Assembly: GCA_034440515.1 (NCBI GenBank)
Contig: JAWXCF010000050.1
Span: 1-62,484, forward strand
DNA from: JAWXCF01 sp034440515
GTDB taxonomy: Bacteria; Bacteroidota; Bacteroidia; CAILMK01
Direction: 5' to 3'
Length of the DNA: 62,484 nucleotides
Shown here: positions 33,535-42,503 of the stretch, in pieces
Layout of the letters: the number at the start of each line of letters is the position of its first letter
How positions within the stretch are numbered: position 1 is the stretch's first letter
Translations under genes and position numbers: made by a program
Notes under the pieces: model-generated
What the model saw: the letters and a program-made list of their open reading frames with translations, nothing else
The model's database searches: none
Told to the model about the DNA's origin: nothing

Positions 33535-36213
33535 ATGAGCACAAACGAAACAACACCCGAAGATTTGGCTGAAGATAAAAATGAAGAAATATCAGCACAA
33601 CTAGTTGAAAGAGAGCAAATTCATCAAATTCAAGAAGTAAAACACCTTTTTGAAAATTGGTTTCTAGATTACGCCAGCTATGTCATACTAGACAGGTCTG
33701 TACCATCTATAGAAGATGGGTTGAAGCCTGTACAACGCAGAATATTACACGCAATGCGCGAAATGGATGACGGTAGATTTAATAAGGTCGCCAATGTAAT
33801 AGGTCAAACTATGCAGTACCACCCTCACGGGGATGTGTCTATAGGTGACGCTATGGTGAATATCGGTCAAAAGGATTTACTTATAGAAACCCAGGGTAAC
33901 TGGGGTGATGTAAGGACAGGAGATAGAGCAGCAGCAAGCAGATATATTGAGGCAAGACTCAGCAAATTTGCACTAGAGGTAGCATTTAACCCACAAACCA
34001 CCGAATGGCAGCTTAGCTATGATGGAAGAAAGAGAGAGCCTGTAAATCTGCCTATGAAGTTTCCTTTGCTATTGGCGCAAGGAGTTGAGGGCATTGCAGT
34101 TGGGCTGTCAACCATAGTGATGCCTCATAATTTTAAAGAATTAATTGATGCCAGCATTGCCTACCTAAAGGGGGAATCATTTCAACTATACCCAGACTTT
34201 TTAACAAGTGGTTTGGTAGATGTAAATCAATATAACGATGGCAAACGTGGCGGTAAAATAAAAGTAAGGTCTAGAATAGAAGAACGTGACAAAAAGCTAT
34301 TGGTAATAAAAGATGTACCTTATGGTGTAGATACCAATAAACTGATAGAGAGCATAATTAAGGCGAATGATGCTGGTAAAATAAAGATAAAAAAGGTAGT
34401 TGACAGTACGGCTGCAGAAGTGGAAATAGAGATACACCTTCACCCAGGTATTTCTCCAGACATTACAATCGACGCTTTATATGCATTTACTGATTGTCAG
34501 AAAAGCATTTCACCAAATGCCTGCATCATTATAGCAGATAAACCTCACTTTCTAAATGTATCAGAAATACTGAGACAATCTACAGATGCCACTAAAGAAT
34601 TACTTAGGCGAGAACTCAGCATTAGACGTGGCGAACTTGATGAAAAGTGGCACTTCAGCAGTTTAGAAAAGGTATTTATTGAGAATAGAATATACCGAGA
34701 TATAGAAGAATGTGAAACTTGGGAGGCTGTAATTGAAACTATTGATAAAGGGTTAGAACCTTATAGAAAACTGTTTAGGCGTGTAATCACTACCGATGAT
34801 ATAATTAGATTGACGGAAATTAAGATCAAGCGAATTTCAAAATTTGATAGCTTCAAAGCTGACGAATTGATAAATAGTATTGAGGCTGAAATGAAGCAAG
34901 TTGACATCAACCTTGAGCATCTAGTTATTTATGCGATAGATTATTTTAAAAATCTATTGAAGAAATATGGTAAGGGTAGGGAGCGAAAAACTGAAATAAG
35001 AACTTTTGACAATATCAATGCTAACATAGTAGCCATAGCAAACCAAAAACTATATGTAAATAGAGAGGAAGGTTTTGCAGGTGTAGGTCTCAAAAAAGAT
35101 GAATATGTATCAGAATGCAGCAGCTTAGATGATATCATTGTATTTAAAAACGATGGTAAATATTTAATTAGTAAAGTTCAAGAAAAATCTTTCTTCGGAA
35201 AAGGGATTATGCATATAGCTGTGTGGAAAAAGGGGGATGATAGAATGGTGTATCACGCTATTTACTACGACGCTAAAAGTAAAGCTGCAAGAGTTAAAAG
35301 GTTTACAGTATCTGGTGTAGTTAAGGACAAAGAATACGATTTAACAACTGGTGTAGCAGGTTGTAAGGTATTGCACTTCAGTGCCAATCCAAACTCTGAA
35401 GGGGAAACAGTTTTAATTCAACTATCGCCGAATACAAAGGCTAAAAATAAACTAATAGAATATGACTTTGCGAATTTAGAAATAAAGGGTCGTAGTACTC
35501 AGGGGAATTTGGTAACAAGACATTTGGTTAAAAAAGTAGTTTCTAAAAGTAAAGGGGCCAGCACCAAAGGTGGTAGAGAAATATGGTATGATAGTGCGGT
35601 TGGCAGACTGAATGTAAACCAACACGGTAAATTGCTGGGGAGTTTTAATCAAGACGATTTGATACTGGTGATTTTTAACAATGGCTTTTATGAATTGACA
35701 AACTTTGAATTGACTAATAGATACGAGCCTGACCAAATCTTAATTTTAGAGAAATTTATTCCAGGTATAGTCATATCTGCAATACATTTTGACCCAAAAA
35801 ATAAGCAGAATTATGCCAAGCGTTTTACCATAGAAACTACTACTATTGGTAAAAAATTTAGCTTTATAAGTGAGGAGAAGCAAGCTAAGTTATGGTATGC
35901 CACTTCATTACAGTATCCCCAAGTAAAGGTTTATTCTGGTTTAAATAGAAAAGCATCAGTCAATCAATTAATTGATTTGCAAACATTTGCTGATGTGCGC
36001 GGTTGGAAAGCAATGGGCACGAAAATAACAGATGCGACTATATGGGAAGTAGAACAACTAGATATAGATAATGAAAAAGAAACTGAAGCTATAACAGAAT
36101 TATCAAAAGAACTAATAATAGAAGCTAGCCAAACAGTAAGTACAGTAGCAGAATCAGAATTTGACGATTTAGAACAAACGGACAAAAGCGTTAAACAAGA
36201 GAAATTGTTCTAG
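33535..36213 (+). CDS. parC: DNA topoisomerase IV subunit A
   Basis: DNA-breaking subunit of topoisomerase IV, 892 residues. The breakage-reunion domain has YVILDRSVPSIEDGLKPVQR (about 47-66), the KVANVIGQTMQYHPHG block, and the catalytic Tyr in AAASRYIEARLS (about 140). A coiled-coil gate follows (about 340-480), and then a beta-pinwheel-like C-terminal half of about 400 residues with poorly conserved repeats. The gyrase-specific GyrA box (QRRGGKG) was not seen, consistent with ParC. The acidic tail (DDLEQTDKSVKQEK) is common in Bacteroidota. Its stop overlaps the stop of the T9SS protease gene (CTAG), and no terminator lies between. Confidence 0.9.
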   Translation: MSTNETTPEDLAEDKNEEISAQLVEREQIHQIQEVKHLFENWFLDYASYVILDRSVPSIEDGLKPVQRRILHAMREMDDGRFNKVANVIGQTMQYHPHGDVSIGDAMVNIGQKDLLIETQGNWGDVRTGDRAAASRYIEARLSKFALEVAFNPQTTEWQLSYDGRKREPVNLPMKFPLLLAQGVEGIAVGLSTIVMPHNFKELIDASIAYLKGESFQLYPDFLTSGLVDVNQYNDGKRGGKIKVRSRIEERDKKLLVIKDVPYGVDTNKLIESIIKANDAGKIKIKKVVDSTAAEVEIEIHLHPGISPDITIDALYAFTDCQKSISPNACIIIADKPHFLNVSEILRQSTDATKELLRRELSIRRGELDEKWHFSSLEKVFIENRIYRDIEECETWEAVIETIDKGLEPYRKLFRRVITTDDIIRLTEIKIKRISKFDSFKADELINSIEAEMKQVDINLEHLVIYAIDYFKNLLKKYGKGRERKTEIRTFDNINANIVAIANQKLYVNREEGFAGVGLKKDEYVSECSSLDDIIVFKNDGKYLISKVQEKSFFGKGIMHIAVWKKGDDRMVYHAIYYDAKSKAARVKRFTVSGVVKDKEYDLTTGVAGCKVLHFSANPNSEGETVLIQLSPNTKAKNKLIEYDFANLEIKGRSTQGNLVTRHLVKKVVSKSKGASTKGGREIWYDSAVGRLNVNQHGKLLGSFNQDDLILVIFNNGFYELTNFELTNRYEPDQILILEKFIPGIVISAIHFDPKNKQNYAKRFTIETTTIGKKFSFISEEKQAKLWYATSLQYPQVKVYSGLNRKASVNQLIDLQTFADVRGWKAMGTKITDATIWEVEQLDIDNEKETEAITELSKELIIEASQTVSTVAESEFDDLEQTDKSVKQEKLF

Positions 36214-38027
36214 TCCAGTAACGTAGTAAAGATGCCGTGGAGAATTTGGTCATTGGTTACAATTTTAAGGTAATAGACTCCTTTAGCTAAATTATCGCCA
36301 ATCTCTATTCCTCCATTAGCTAGTTGAGACTTAACTATAATCTTATTCACTAAAACTCGACCTTGATTATCACTAATTGTAGCGGTTAGTTGATTACTAG
36401 CTATTTTATCGGTGTTAAACACAATTAGCTGACCATTTACATATTTGCAGGTAATTGATTCAGACCGTGTAATAGGTTCTTGACTTTTAATGCCAACAAA
36501 TTCTGGGTAGATTTTCCTTTTAGCAAATTCTTGTAAGATTAGGTTTTTATTTATACCTGCATTTTGCATATCATCAGTAGCTAAGAATAGATATAAAGCC
36601 TGCTTCATACTAATGTAGGCAACCAGTCTTGGCAGTGAGCCTAGTACTAGCTTATTTATTAATGCTCTATTTGTAGCCAATTCTAAGTCCCAGAGTGGCT
36701 GACTGAATATTTGAGCATTGTTGTAAATGTTGCTATTTATATCTGCGACATAAGACAAGTTTGCATTTAGTTTTCGGCCTTGCCAAGTTTCGTTTCCATC
36801 CCAAGTATATACTTTAGTACTATTATAGTTACTAATTGCATTACTGTAACTACCTGCTAAGTAGTCGCAAACCCCTTCCTCAAGACTTCTTCGTTCCAGG
36901 CCTAGGGCAGAGTTACCTGATGCCATCCAATTTAAGTAATGCGAGAATTCGTGTACTATCACATCTGCATCTTCAGCATCGTCAACACCTCCTGTGCCAA
37001 AAAGCAATCTTGGCTGTCCGCTTATTTCCAGAAAAAAGCTATTATCATCTCCATTTAATGCGTGAGTATCTAGCCATAATAAGCTATCTGTATAATTTAC
37101 ATAACCTAAACTATTTATATAATCTCTATAATTCTGAACAGTACTAAAAACCATCACATCTTCAAAGCCAGATTGAGATCTATCATAATAGAAATTAGGG
37201 AGTACATTCGTGACAGGCGGTACATTTGGATTACTACATTCAGTTACTAATAAATAATCTGATTTCAATACAAATTTTTGTGTAAAAGAGTCAAATTGTC
37301 CATAAAATTGAACTGAGTCGCGCAAAGCATCTAACTCTGAGTTAGTCTTGTCATTATTGTCAACCAGTAAACCACCATACTCTTTTTTAGCCTTAGTTAA
37401 TGGATCAGGGTTAAACTTAAATCCTTTCAACAAAGTATCTGTTAGTTTTCTGGTTAATAAGTCTTTAAGTAACAGGTCCCCTTCTTTACTATATATGTAG
37501 TTGGCTTTTAAACCTTTGTTAGCATTGTATGCTGTAACTAGTTGAACGAAGTTTAGTCTATTATTTTCCTTAAAGTAAATCCATTTCTTAGATTCTACTT
37601 GTAAACTAGCATCTAAGTTTTTAGAAAATACTCCTATAGAGTCAATAGGTAATATATTGGTATTGAATGGTATAGAAGTAAAGATTAAATCTGGAATATT
37701 TCCTGTTTTTGTAATTAATATTTGAAGGGTGTGAGAGTAAACTTCAATGCCCACTGTCTGCAAAGAAAAATTATAAAATGAACCTAAATCATTGCTATAT
37801 TTACTTGTGTATAAATAAGTAAAAGTTGAATTGTTGGAAAGTAGTGCCGTATTAGCAATTATTGTAAGTTTAGCAATGCGTTGGTATTCAGTACAATCAT
37901 CACAATCTAAGTTTTGAATAGGCGACAGCGAAATATTTACCTCGTATTCAGATCCCCTAATGTTTTGGGCATTTGGCTTAAAACTAAACAATAATAAGAA
38001 AAGTAGGCTTAGATATCTGAAATTCAT
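36210..38027 (-). CDS. Secreted zinc metalloprotease with T9SS sorting domain
   Basis: A 605-residue secreted protein: signal peptide LSLLFLLLFSFKPNAQ (about 6-21), a long beta-rich propeptide-like region (about 25-300), zinc-binding HEFSHYLNW with HEXXH at 359-363, and a candidate third ligand in SLEEGVCDYL (about 385-394), giving a gluzincin-like layout as in fungalysin/thermolysin relatives. The end (LIVFNTDK, GVYYLKIVTNDQILHGIFTTLL) looks like a divergent T9SS sorting domain. The family name is uncertain. It is the third gene of the priA-yigZ run (4-base overlap with yigZ) and convergent with parC. Confidence 0.78.
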   Translation of the reverse strand: MNFRYLSLLFLLLFSFKPNAQNIRGSEYEVNISLSPIQNLDCDDCTEYQRIAKLTIIANTALLSNNSTFTYLYTSKYSNDLGSFYNFSLQTVGIEVYSHTLQILITKTGNIPDLIFTSIPFNTNILPIDSIGVFSKNLDASLQVESKKWIYFKENNRLNFVQLVTAYNANKGLKANYIYSKEGDLLLKDLLTRKLTDTLLKGFKFNPDPLTKAKKEYGGLLVDNNDKTNSELDALRDSVQFYGQFDSFTQKFVLKSDYLLVTECSNPNVPPVTNVLPNFYYDRSQSGFEDVMVFSTVQNYRDYINSLGYVNYTDSLLWLDTHALNGDDNSFFLEISGQPRLLFGTGGVDDAEDADVIVHEFSHYLNWMASGNSALGLERRSLEEGVCDYLAGSYSNAISNYNSTKVYTWDGNETWQGRKLNANLSYVADINSNIYNNAQIFSQPLWDLELATNRALINKLVLGSLPRLVAYISMKQALYLFLATDDMQNAGINKNLILQEFAKRKIYPEFVGIKSQEPITRSESITCKYVNGQLIVFNTDKIASNQLTATISDNQGRVLVNKIIVKSQLANGGIEIGDNLAKGVYYLKIVTNDQILHGIFTTLLD

Positions 38028-38617
38028 TTAAGTATATCTATCTGTACAAAATTTTTTTGGCACCAGTTCATAAATTCGGTAAAAGTTTCTTCGGGTACAT
38101 CAATTATCGCCAAGTAGGAAAAATTAAATTTTTGGCTAAAGATTGAGCAATTGCTTTTCTTTACTGCAGCGTTAATCAAATTTACTTTGTTAAAAGGGCA
38201 TTCTAACTGTATTCTAATTTTTTGTACTATTTCAATGTAGGTTGCTTGTTTTAATGCGTCAATTGCTGACTGTTTATAAGCTGAAATTAGACCTGATATT
38301 CCTAGTTTTGTACCTCCAAAGTATCGGACTACATAGACCAACACATCTGAGGCTCCGGTGCTTCTTATGGCATTTAATATTGGTGTGCCAGCACTGTGTG
38401 CTGGTTCTCCATTATCGTCAGCCTTATGTATTTCCCCCAATGCTCCAAGTCGATATGCGTAGCAAATATGTCTTGAATCTGGATATTCTGATTTAGCATA
38501 CTTCAAGAGATTTTTTATTTCATTCTCATCTGCTATGTGGGAAGCTTTTGCTATGAATTTACTTCCTTTTTCCTTTAATTCTGCTGAACCTTCTTCCCCA
38601 ATTGTCAAATACTTCAT
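38024..38617 (-). CDS. IMPACT/YigZ family protein (UPF0029)
   Basis: A 197-residue protein of the YigZ/IMPACT family. The N-terminal domain carries EYPDSRHICYAYRL (about 44-57), the DNGEPAHSAGTPIL loop (about 68-81) and VRYFGGTKLGISGLISAY (about 97-114), which are family hallmarks; the C-terminal ferredoxin-like domain (DUF1949-like) follows from about 130. Bacterial members are linked with translation or stress, but no reaction is proven. It overlaps priA by four bases upstream (ATGA) and the metalloprotease gene downstream. Confidence 0.92.
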   Translation of the reverse strand: MKYLTIGEEGSAELKEKGSKFIAKASHIADENEIKNLLKYAKSEYPDSRHICYAYRLGALGEIHKADDNGEPAHSAGTPILNAIRSTGASDVLVYVVRYFGGTKLGISGLISAYKQSAIDALKQATYIEIVQKIRIQLECPFNKVNLINAAVKKSNCSIFSQKFNFSYLAIIDVPEETFTEFMNWCQKNFVQIDILK

Positions 38618-41130
38618 ATTGGGTCAACATCTATAGCTATTTGTATAGTTTTAAAAATTTTTAACGCTTTAATACTGTTTGTCATTTGAATAATGTTCAA
38701 TTTGTCTATTTGCGTACCTTTCTTATTTTTTGGTATTTTTATCAAGAAATTGTATAGAAATTTATTTCTAATTCTTGGTATAGGATTTTCAGTTGGCCCC
38801 AATATTTCATAGCTTAAATGCTTTCGCAACAGTGTATCTAATTCCTTAGCAGCAGCCTCTGATAACTCTTGTTTCTCGTGCTTTACGGTCAATTTTATTA
38901 ATCTATAGAATGGCGGATAATCTAATTGCCTTCGCTCATCAATGTAAAATTCATAAAATTTCTTAAAATCTCTGGCTTTTATATAGTTAAAAATTGGGTC
39001 ATCAATTCTATAAGTTTGAATCCAAATTCGCCCGCGTGTTGTTCGCCTACCGGACCTTCCTGCTAGTTGAATGATGAGTTGGTACGTACGTTCGGCAGCT
39101 TTATAGTCAGCAGTTCTTAATATTAGGTCTCCGTTTAATATACAAATCAATTCTACATTTTCAAAGTCAAGACCTTTGCTCAGCATTTGGGTACCAACTA
39201 TTACATCTACTTCACCTGCCTTAATGGTCATAAGCATTTGGTGAAAAGAATTTTTTCTTCGGGTAGTTTCTTGGTCTATTCGCATTACTCTAACTCCTGC
39301 AAAAGTGTGGACCACTTCTTCCTCTACTCTTTCGGTACCGCTACCCATTGTTTTTAGACTGTTATTGCCGCAGTTTGCACATAGTTTTACTATTTCAGAT
39401 TTGTAACCGCAGTAGTGACAGGCTAATATGCTTTGTCGCTGATAGTATGTTAGACTTATAGCGCAGTTTACGCACTCTGGCGTCCATCCGCAAGATGTGC
39501 ATTCTAACAATGGGGAGTAACCTCGTCTGTTTTGAAATACAATTGTCTGCTTTTTTGCTACTATGTTCAGTTGAATCTTATCTGTAAGTTCGCTGCTGAA
39601 ACTTCCTGTCACTTGTTTCTTTTTTACAGCATTTTTCATATCTATCAGCTCTATACTCGGCGCAGTTACTTCGTGATAGGTTGCATTTAACTCAACATAA
39701 CCATATTTACTTAGATTGGTGTTGTAATATGAATCAAATGATGGTGTTGCAGATGCTAATAAAACCTTGGCTTTATAAATGTCTGCTAAATAGATAGCTG
39801 CATCTCTACCGTGATATCTGGGTGCAGGTTCAGACTGTTTATAGTTTTGGTCGTGCTCTTCATCTATAATTATCAAATTCAATTGATGAAAAGGCAGAAA
39901 AATGCCGTTGCGTTTGGCAACTATTATTTTATGTTGACCTGTCCATATTTTATGCCAAAATTCTATTTTCTCGTTTTGGTTATATTTTTCATCGAAAATG
40001 CTTACTTGATTGCCAAATGTTTGTATTAGAATAGCTATTAGCTGTGCTCCCAGTGCAGACTCTGGCACCATATAAAGCACTTGCCCAGCTGTAGAAATTA
40101 TGTTTCTAATTAGCTGGATGTAAACAAAGGTTTTTCCGCTCCCTGTTACCCCATTTAGCAATACAACTGGATGTGTATTGAACTCTTGATTAATATCATA
40201 TACACACTGCAATTGTAACTCACTCAGCGCTATATTATCAAATTGCTCTGGCTCTTCTATTATAATTCTATCTATTTCCTTATCTGCTTGTAAGAAAATG
40301 CCTTTTTTTATCAACGCATCGAGCGCAGAAGCAGAAGCGCCCGCCATTTTCATTAACTCTTGCCTAGATATATCAGTTTGTAGGCTTGCTCTGCTGTGTT
40401 GCACCCAGGCTAATAGAATATCGCTTTGTTTTGGGCTACGCTCAAGTTGTTCAAACAAAGTGTTGAAGGCTTTATTATGGTTATATTCAGGGTTTAATGA
40501 GACGAAAGGCTTAAACTTTGGCTTAAATTTTTCCTCAACTTCTTCTATTAATTGAATAATATGTTTTTCATATAGACTTTTAATAATAGGCATAACGGAT
40601 TTAATGCCAGATAATTGTGTAATGCTGTGTAAGTCTAACGATACTTGAAGCTTTAATAAATCGATAATAGTCTTTTCACGATCATCTAGTATTACATTAG
40701 CTAAGTCAAATGAAGTATTTAAAGTTAGATGCGATTCACTTTTTAATTTCAAATATGCAGGTAAGGCAGCATCCATAACCTGACCAATACTGCAACAATA
40801 GTAGGCTGATATCCAAGACCAAAACTTAAGTTGCTTCTCATTTATAATGGGTTGGTCATCAATTATTTCTAATAGATATTTTGCTTGATAGTTACCTGGA
40901 AGTTTATTGTGAAGTTGAAGAATAATTCCTGTGTATATTTTCTTTTTCCCAAATTGAATTATGACTCTTTTTCCAGGCAGCGCATCATCCATTAAATGAT
41001 TTGGCACCCTGTAGCTATAGGTTTTGTCTATATTTAGAGGAAGTATAATTTCAGCAAGTAATACCTCTGGTAAATCCTCATCTAACAGGTTAGTCTTTTT
41101 AACGAATGGGTTGTTAGACGCAGTCAGCAT
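38614..41130 (-). CDS. priA: Primosomal protein N' (replication restart helicase)
   Basis: Superfamily 2 DNA helicase that reloads the replisome at stalled forks. 838 residues: N-terminal 3' DNA-binding domain with PLNIDKTYSYRVP, Walker A GVTGSGKTFVY (about 330-340), Walker B IIIDEEHDQNYKQSEPAPRY (about 427-446) followed by ASATPS, the zinc module with eight Cys (CTSCGWTPECVNC, then CHYCGY, then CANCG, about 548-590) and C-terminal helicase motifs GTERVEEEV and LAGRSGRRTTRGRIW. Its ATG is preceded by an exact -7 box at only four bases. It starts an operon with yigZ and a secreted metalloprotease, with no obvious functional link. Confidence 0.97.
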   Translation of the reverse strand: MLTASNNPFVKKTNLLDEDLPEVLLAEIILPLNIDKTYSYRVPNHLMDDALPGKRVIIQFGKKKIYTGIILQLHNKLPGNYQAKYLLEIIDDQPIINEKQLKFWSWISAYYCCSIGQVMDAALPAYLKLKSESHLTLNTSFDLANVILDDREKTIIDLLKLQVSLDLHSITQLSGIKSVMPIIKSLYEKHIIQLIEEVEEKFKPKFKPFVSLNPEYNHNKAFNTLFEQLERSPKQSDILLAWVQHSRASLQTDISRQELMKMAGASASALDALIKKGIFLQADKEIDRIIIEEPEQFDNIALSELQLQCVYDINQEFNTHPVVLLNGVTGSGKTFVYIQLIRNIISTAGQVLYMVPESALGAQLIAILIQTFGNQVSIFDEKYNQNEKIEFWHKIWTGQHKIIVAKRNGIFLPFHQLNLIIIDEEHDQNYKQSEPAPRYHGRDAAIYLADIYKAKVLLASATPSFDSYYNTNLSKYGYVELNATYHEVTAPSIELIDMKNAVKKKQVTGSFSSELTDKIQLNIVAKKQTIVFQNRRGYSPLLECTSCGWTPECVNCAISLTYYQRQSILACHYCGYKSEIVKLCANCGNNSLKTMGSGTERVEEEVVHTFAGVRVMRIDQETTRRKNSFHQMLMTIKAGEVDVIVGTQMLSKGLDFENVELICILNGDLILRTADYKAAERTYQLIIQLAGRSGRRTTRGRIWIQTYRIDDPIFNYIKARDFKKFYEFYIDERRQLDYPPFYRLIKLTVKHEKQELSEAAAKELDTLLRKHLSYEILGPTENPIPRIRNKFLYNFLIKIPKNKKGTQIDKLNIIQMTNSIKALKIFKTIQIAIDVDPI

Positions 41131-41134
41131 TGGT

Positions 41135-41142
41135 CAAATGTA
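41135..41142 (-). promoter_or_regulatory. -7 box four bases before the priA ATG
   Basis: The minus strand reads TACATTTG-ACCA-ATG, an exact TAnnTTTG match, so the start site of transcription should fall at or next to the ATG. A TTTT at 41161-41164 is the only -33 candidate (18-base spacer). Confidence 0.5.
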
Positions 41143-41178
41143 AATAATTGTATATAATGGAAAACCATAAGGTGAATG

Positions 41179-41208
41179 TTTGGTTATAATAATTGCACTA
41201 TACATTTG
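41179..41208 (+). promoter_or_regulatory. Promoter of the 53-residue membrane protein gene
   Basis: TTTG (41179-41182), an 18-base spacer and TACATTTG (41201-41208) match the Bacteroidota consensus exactly. The box ends four bases before the ATG at 41213. Confidence 0.65.
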
Positions 41209-41212
41209 AAAT

Positions 41213-41374
41213 ATGATTTGGCAAAAAATGTGGGGATATTTAACTTTTAGCAAAAAAGAAACTTCCTCTAAAGGTAACATCAATCTAAAAATGATGCACG
41301 GCATTAATCGCATTAGTATTTTTATGTTTCTAATTGCTGTTGTCATAATTGTCATAAAGTTGATTAGACACTAA
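41213..41374 (+). CDS. Small one-TM protein (DUF6728-like)
   Basis: A 53-residue protein, too short for most gene finders: a basic N-terminal part (MIWQKMWGYLTFSKKETSSK), then the conserved-looking NLKMMHGINRISI, then a single TM helix (FMFLIAVVIIVIKLI). The MHGINRISI stretch before a TM segment is what I recall of a short Bacteroidota family of unknown function (DUF6728). A perfect promoter points at it; it lies divergent from priA and upstream of the YugP-like protease gene. The first Met is at 41213, and a second at 41228 is possible. A longer antisense reading frame over the same stretch has no such support. Confidence 0.75.
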   Translation: MIWQKMWGYLTFSKKETSSKGNINLKMMHGINRISIFMFLIAVVIIVIKLIRH

Positions 41375-41413
41375 ATTTCTGCATACAATTTGTATTCTAA
41401 TGTTTCAAACTAG

Positions 41414-41427
41414 GCTGATATATCAGC
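41414..41427. promoter_or_regulatory. Perfect 14-bp palindrome before the YugP-like gene
   Basis: GCTGATATATCAGC, centred about 28 bases upstream of the ATG at 41449. No T run follows it, so it looks like an operator rather than a terminator. A TAAATTTA (-7-like, one mismatch) lies between it and the ATG. Confidence 0.4.
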
Positions 41428-41448
41428 TGAATTAAATTTAGATATATT

Positions 41449-42126
41449 ATGTGGATTTTACTTTTAGTAATTGGTGGTTTAAGTGCATTAGTCTCTTGGC
41501 GATTTAGATCAAGATTCAATGAATATTCTAAAATTCCTATCCAAGCAGGACTTAGCGGTAAAGAAATAGCAGAGAAAATGCTGTATGATAATAATATTAC
41601 AGACGTTAAGGTACTGGCAGGTGAAGGTATGCTAAGTGACCATTACAACCCAGCAAATAAAACAGTTAATTTAAGCCCTGAGGTCTATAACGGTAGAAGT
41701 ATTGCCTCAGCAGCTGTAGCTGCTCACGAGTGTGGACACGCAGTCCAACATCAGGTTGGTTACTCTTGGTTAAAGTTTAGGTCTGCTGTAGTACCAGCAG
41801 TAAGCATTACCAGCAAGTTTATTCCTTGGTTGTTAATAGGTGGCGTATTAACTATTTCTGTATTTCCTTTCTTGTTGGGATTAGGTATATTATTATTTGC
41901 TCTTACTACTTTCTTTAGTTTTATTACCCTACCAGTTGAGTTTGATGCAAGTAACAGGGCTTTGAAATGGCTAGAATCAACTAGGATAACTGTTGGTGAA
42001 GAGCACGATAAGGCTAAAAATGCATTGAAATGGGCAGCTTCTACTTATGTAGTTGCAGCGATATCATCTTTAGTTACTTTGTTGTACTATGTAAGTATAT
42101 TCTTAGGTAATCGAAGAAACAACTAG
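41449..42126 (+). CDS. Membrane zinc metallopeptidase, YugP-like (PF04298)
   Basis: A 225-residue integral membrane protein: N-terminal TM (LLLVIGGLSALVSW), a soluble part with the SDHYNPANKTVNLSPEVY block, the zinc-binding AAHECGHAVQHQ (His at about 90 and 94), and two central TM helices (about 118-165). The late Glu in PVEFDASNRALKWL is a likely third ligand. This matches the YugP/Zn_peptidase_2 family, whose physiological substrates are not known. The gene end overlaps the lipoprotein gene stop by four bases (CTAG). A palindrome upstream hints at regulation. Confidence 0.9.
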   Translation: MWILLLVIGGLSALVSWRFRSRFNEYSKIPIQAGLSGKEIAEKMLYDNNITDVKVLAGEGMLSDHYNPANKTVNLSPEVYNGRSIASAAVAAHECGHAVQHQVGYSWLKFRSAVVPAVSITSKFIPWLLIGGVLTISVFPFLLGLGILLFALTTFFSFITLPVEFDASNRALKWLESTRITVGEEHDKAKNALKWAASTYVVAAISSLVTLLYYVSIFLGNRRNN

Positions 42127-42503
42127 CGGTATCTGCCTTCCATAGCATTTAGCGAATCCAGTGTAACCAAGAAAGCGTCATCTATTATAACTGGTTTTTT
42201 AAGGTAATAGTCAAGAGATTTTATCAATATATGTTTGGTAATGCCGTGCCTAGCACAAACTTGGTCATACCTGTATATTTTTAACTTTGCAATACTATCT
42301 GGTAATATGGTTAAACCGCTAATTTCTGCTTCAATGGTCATAAGGTCAGGTAATATCAATTGAAGCTCAGAAACTGAAATAACTTCAGAACTAGGTCTAT
42401 CTGATTTAGAGCTGCAAGCCGACAATATTAAAGTTAGATAACAACAAATTGAAAATTTGGTCAATTTTGAAAGTATGTCAATAGCAGAAAATTTAAAATT
42501 CAT
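42123..42503 (-). CDS. Small lipoprotein (DUF4296-like)
   Basis: A lipoprotein with lipobox LILSAC (Cys at about 30) and a short helical domain with YDQVCARHGITKHILIKSLD (about 79-98), which resembles DUF4296 in Bacteroidota; its role is unknown. From the ATG at 42503 the protein is 126 residues, but this start lies 29 bases inside the divergent YggS gene. A TTG at 42464 would give a neat 17-residue lipoprotein signal (TKFSICCYLTLILSAC after the start) and remove the overlap, so it is the better candidate biologically. Convergent with the YugP-like gene. Confidence 0.7.
   Translation of the reverse strand: MNFKFSAIDILSKLTKFSICCYLTLILSACSSKSDRPSSEVISVSELQLILPDLMTIEAEISGLTILPDSIAKLKIYRYDQVCARHGITKHILIKSLDYYLKKPVIIDDAFLVTLDSLNAMEGRYR

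Noticed and set aside
41134..41355. A 73-codon minus-strand frame between priA and the YugP-like gene.
   Set aside because: It lies antisense to the 53-residue protein gene, which has the perfect promoter and conserved-looking sequence.
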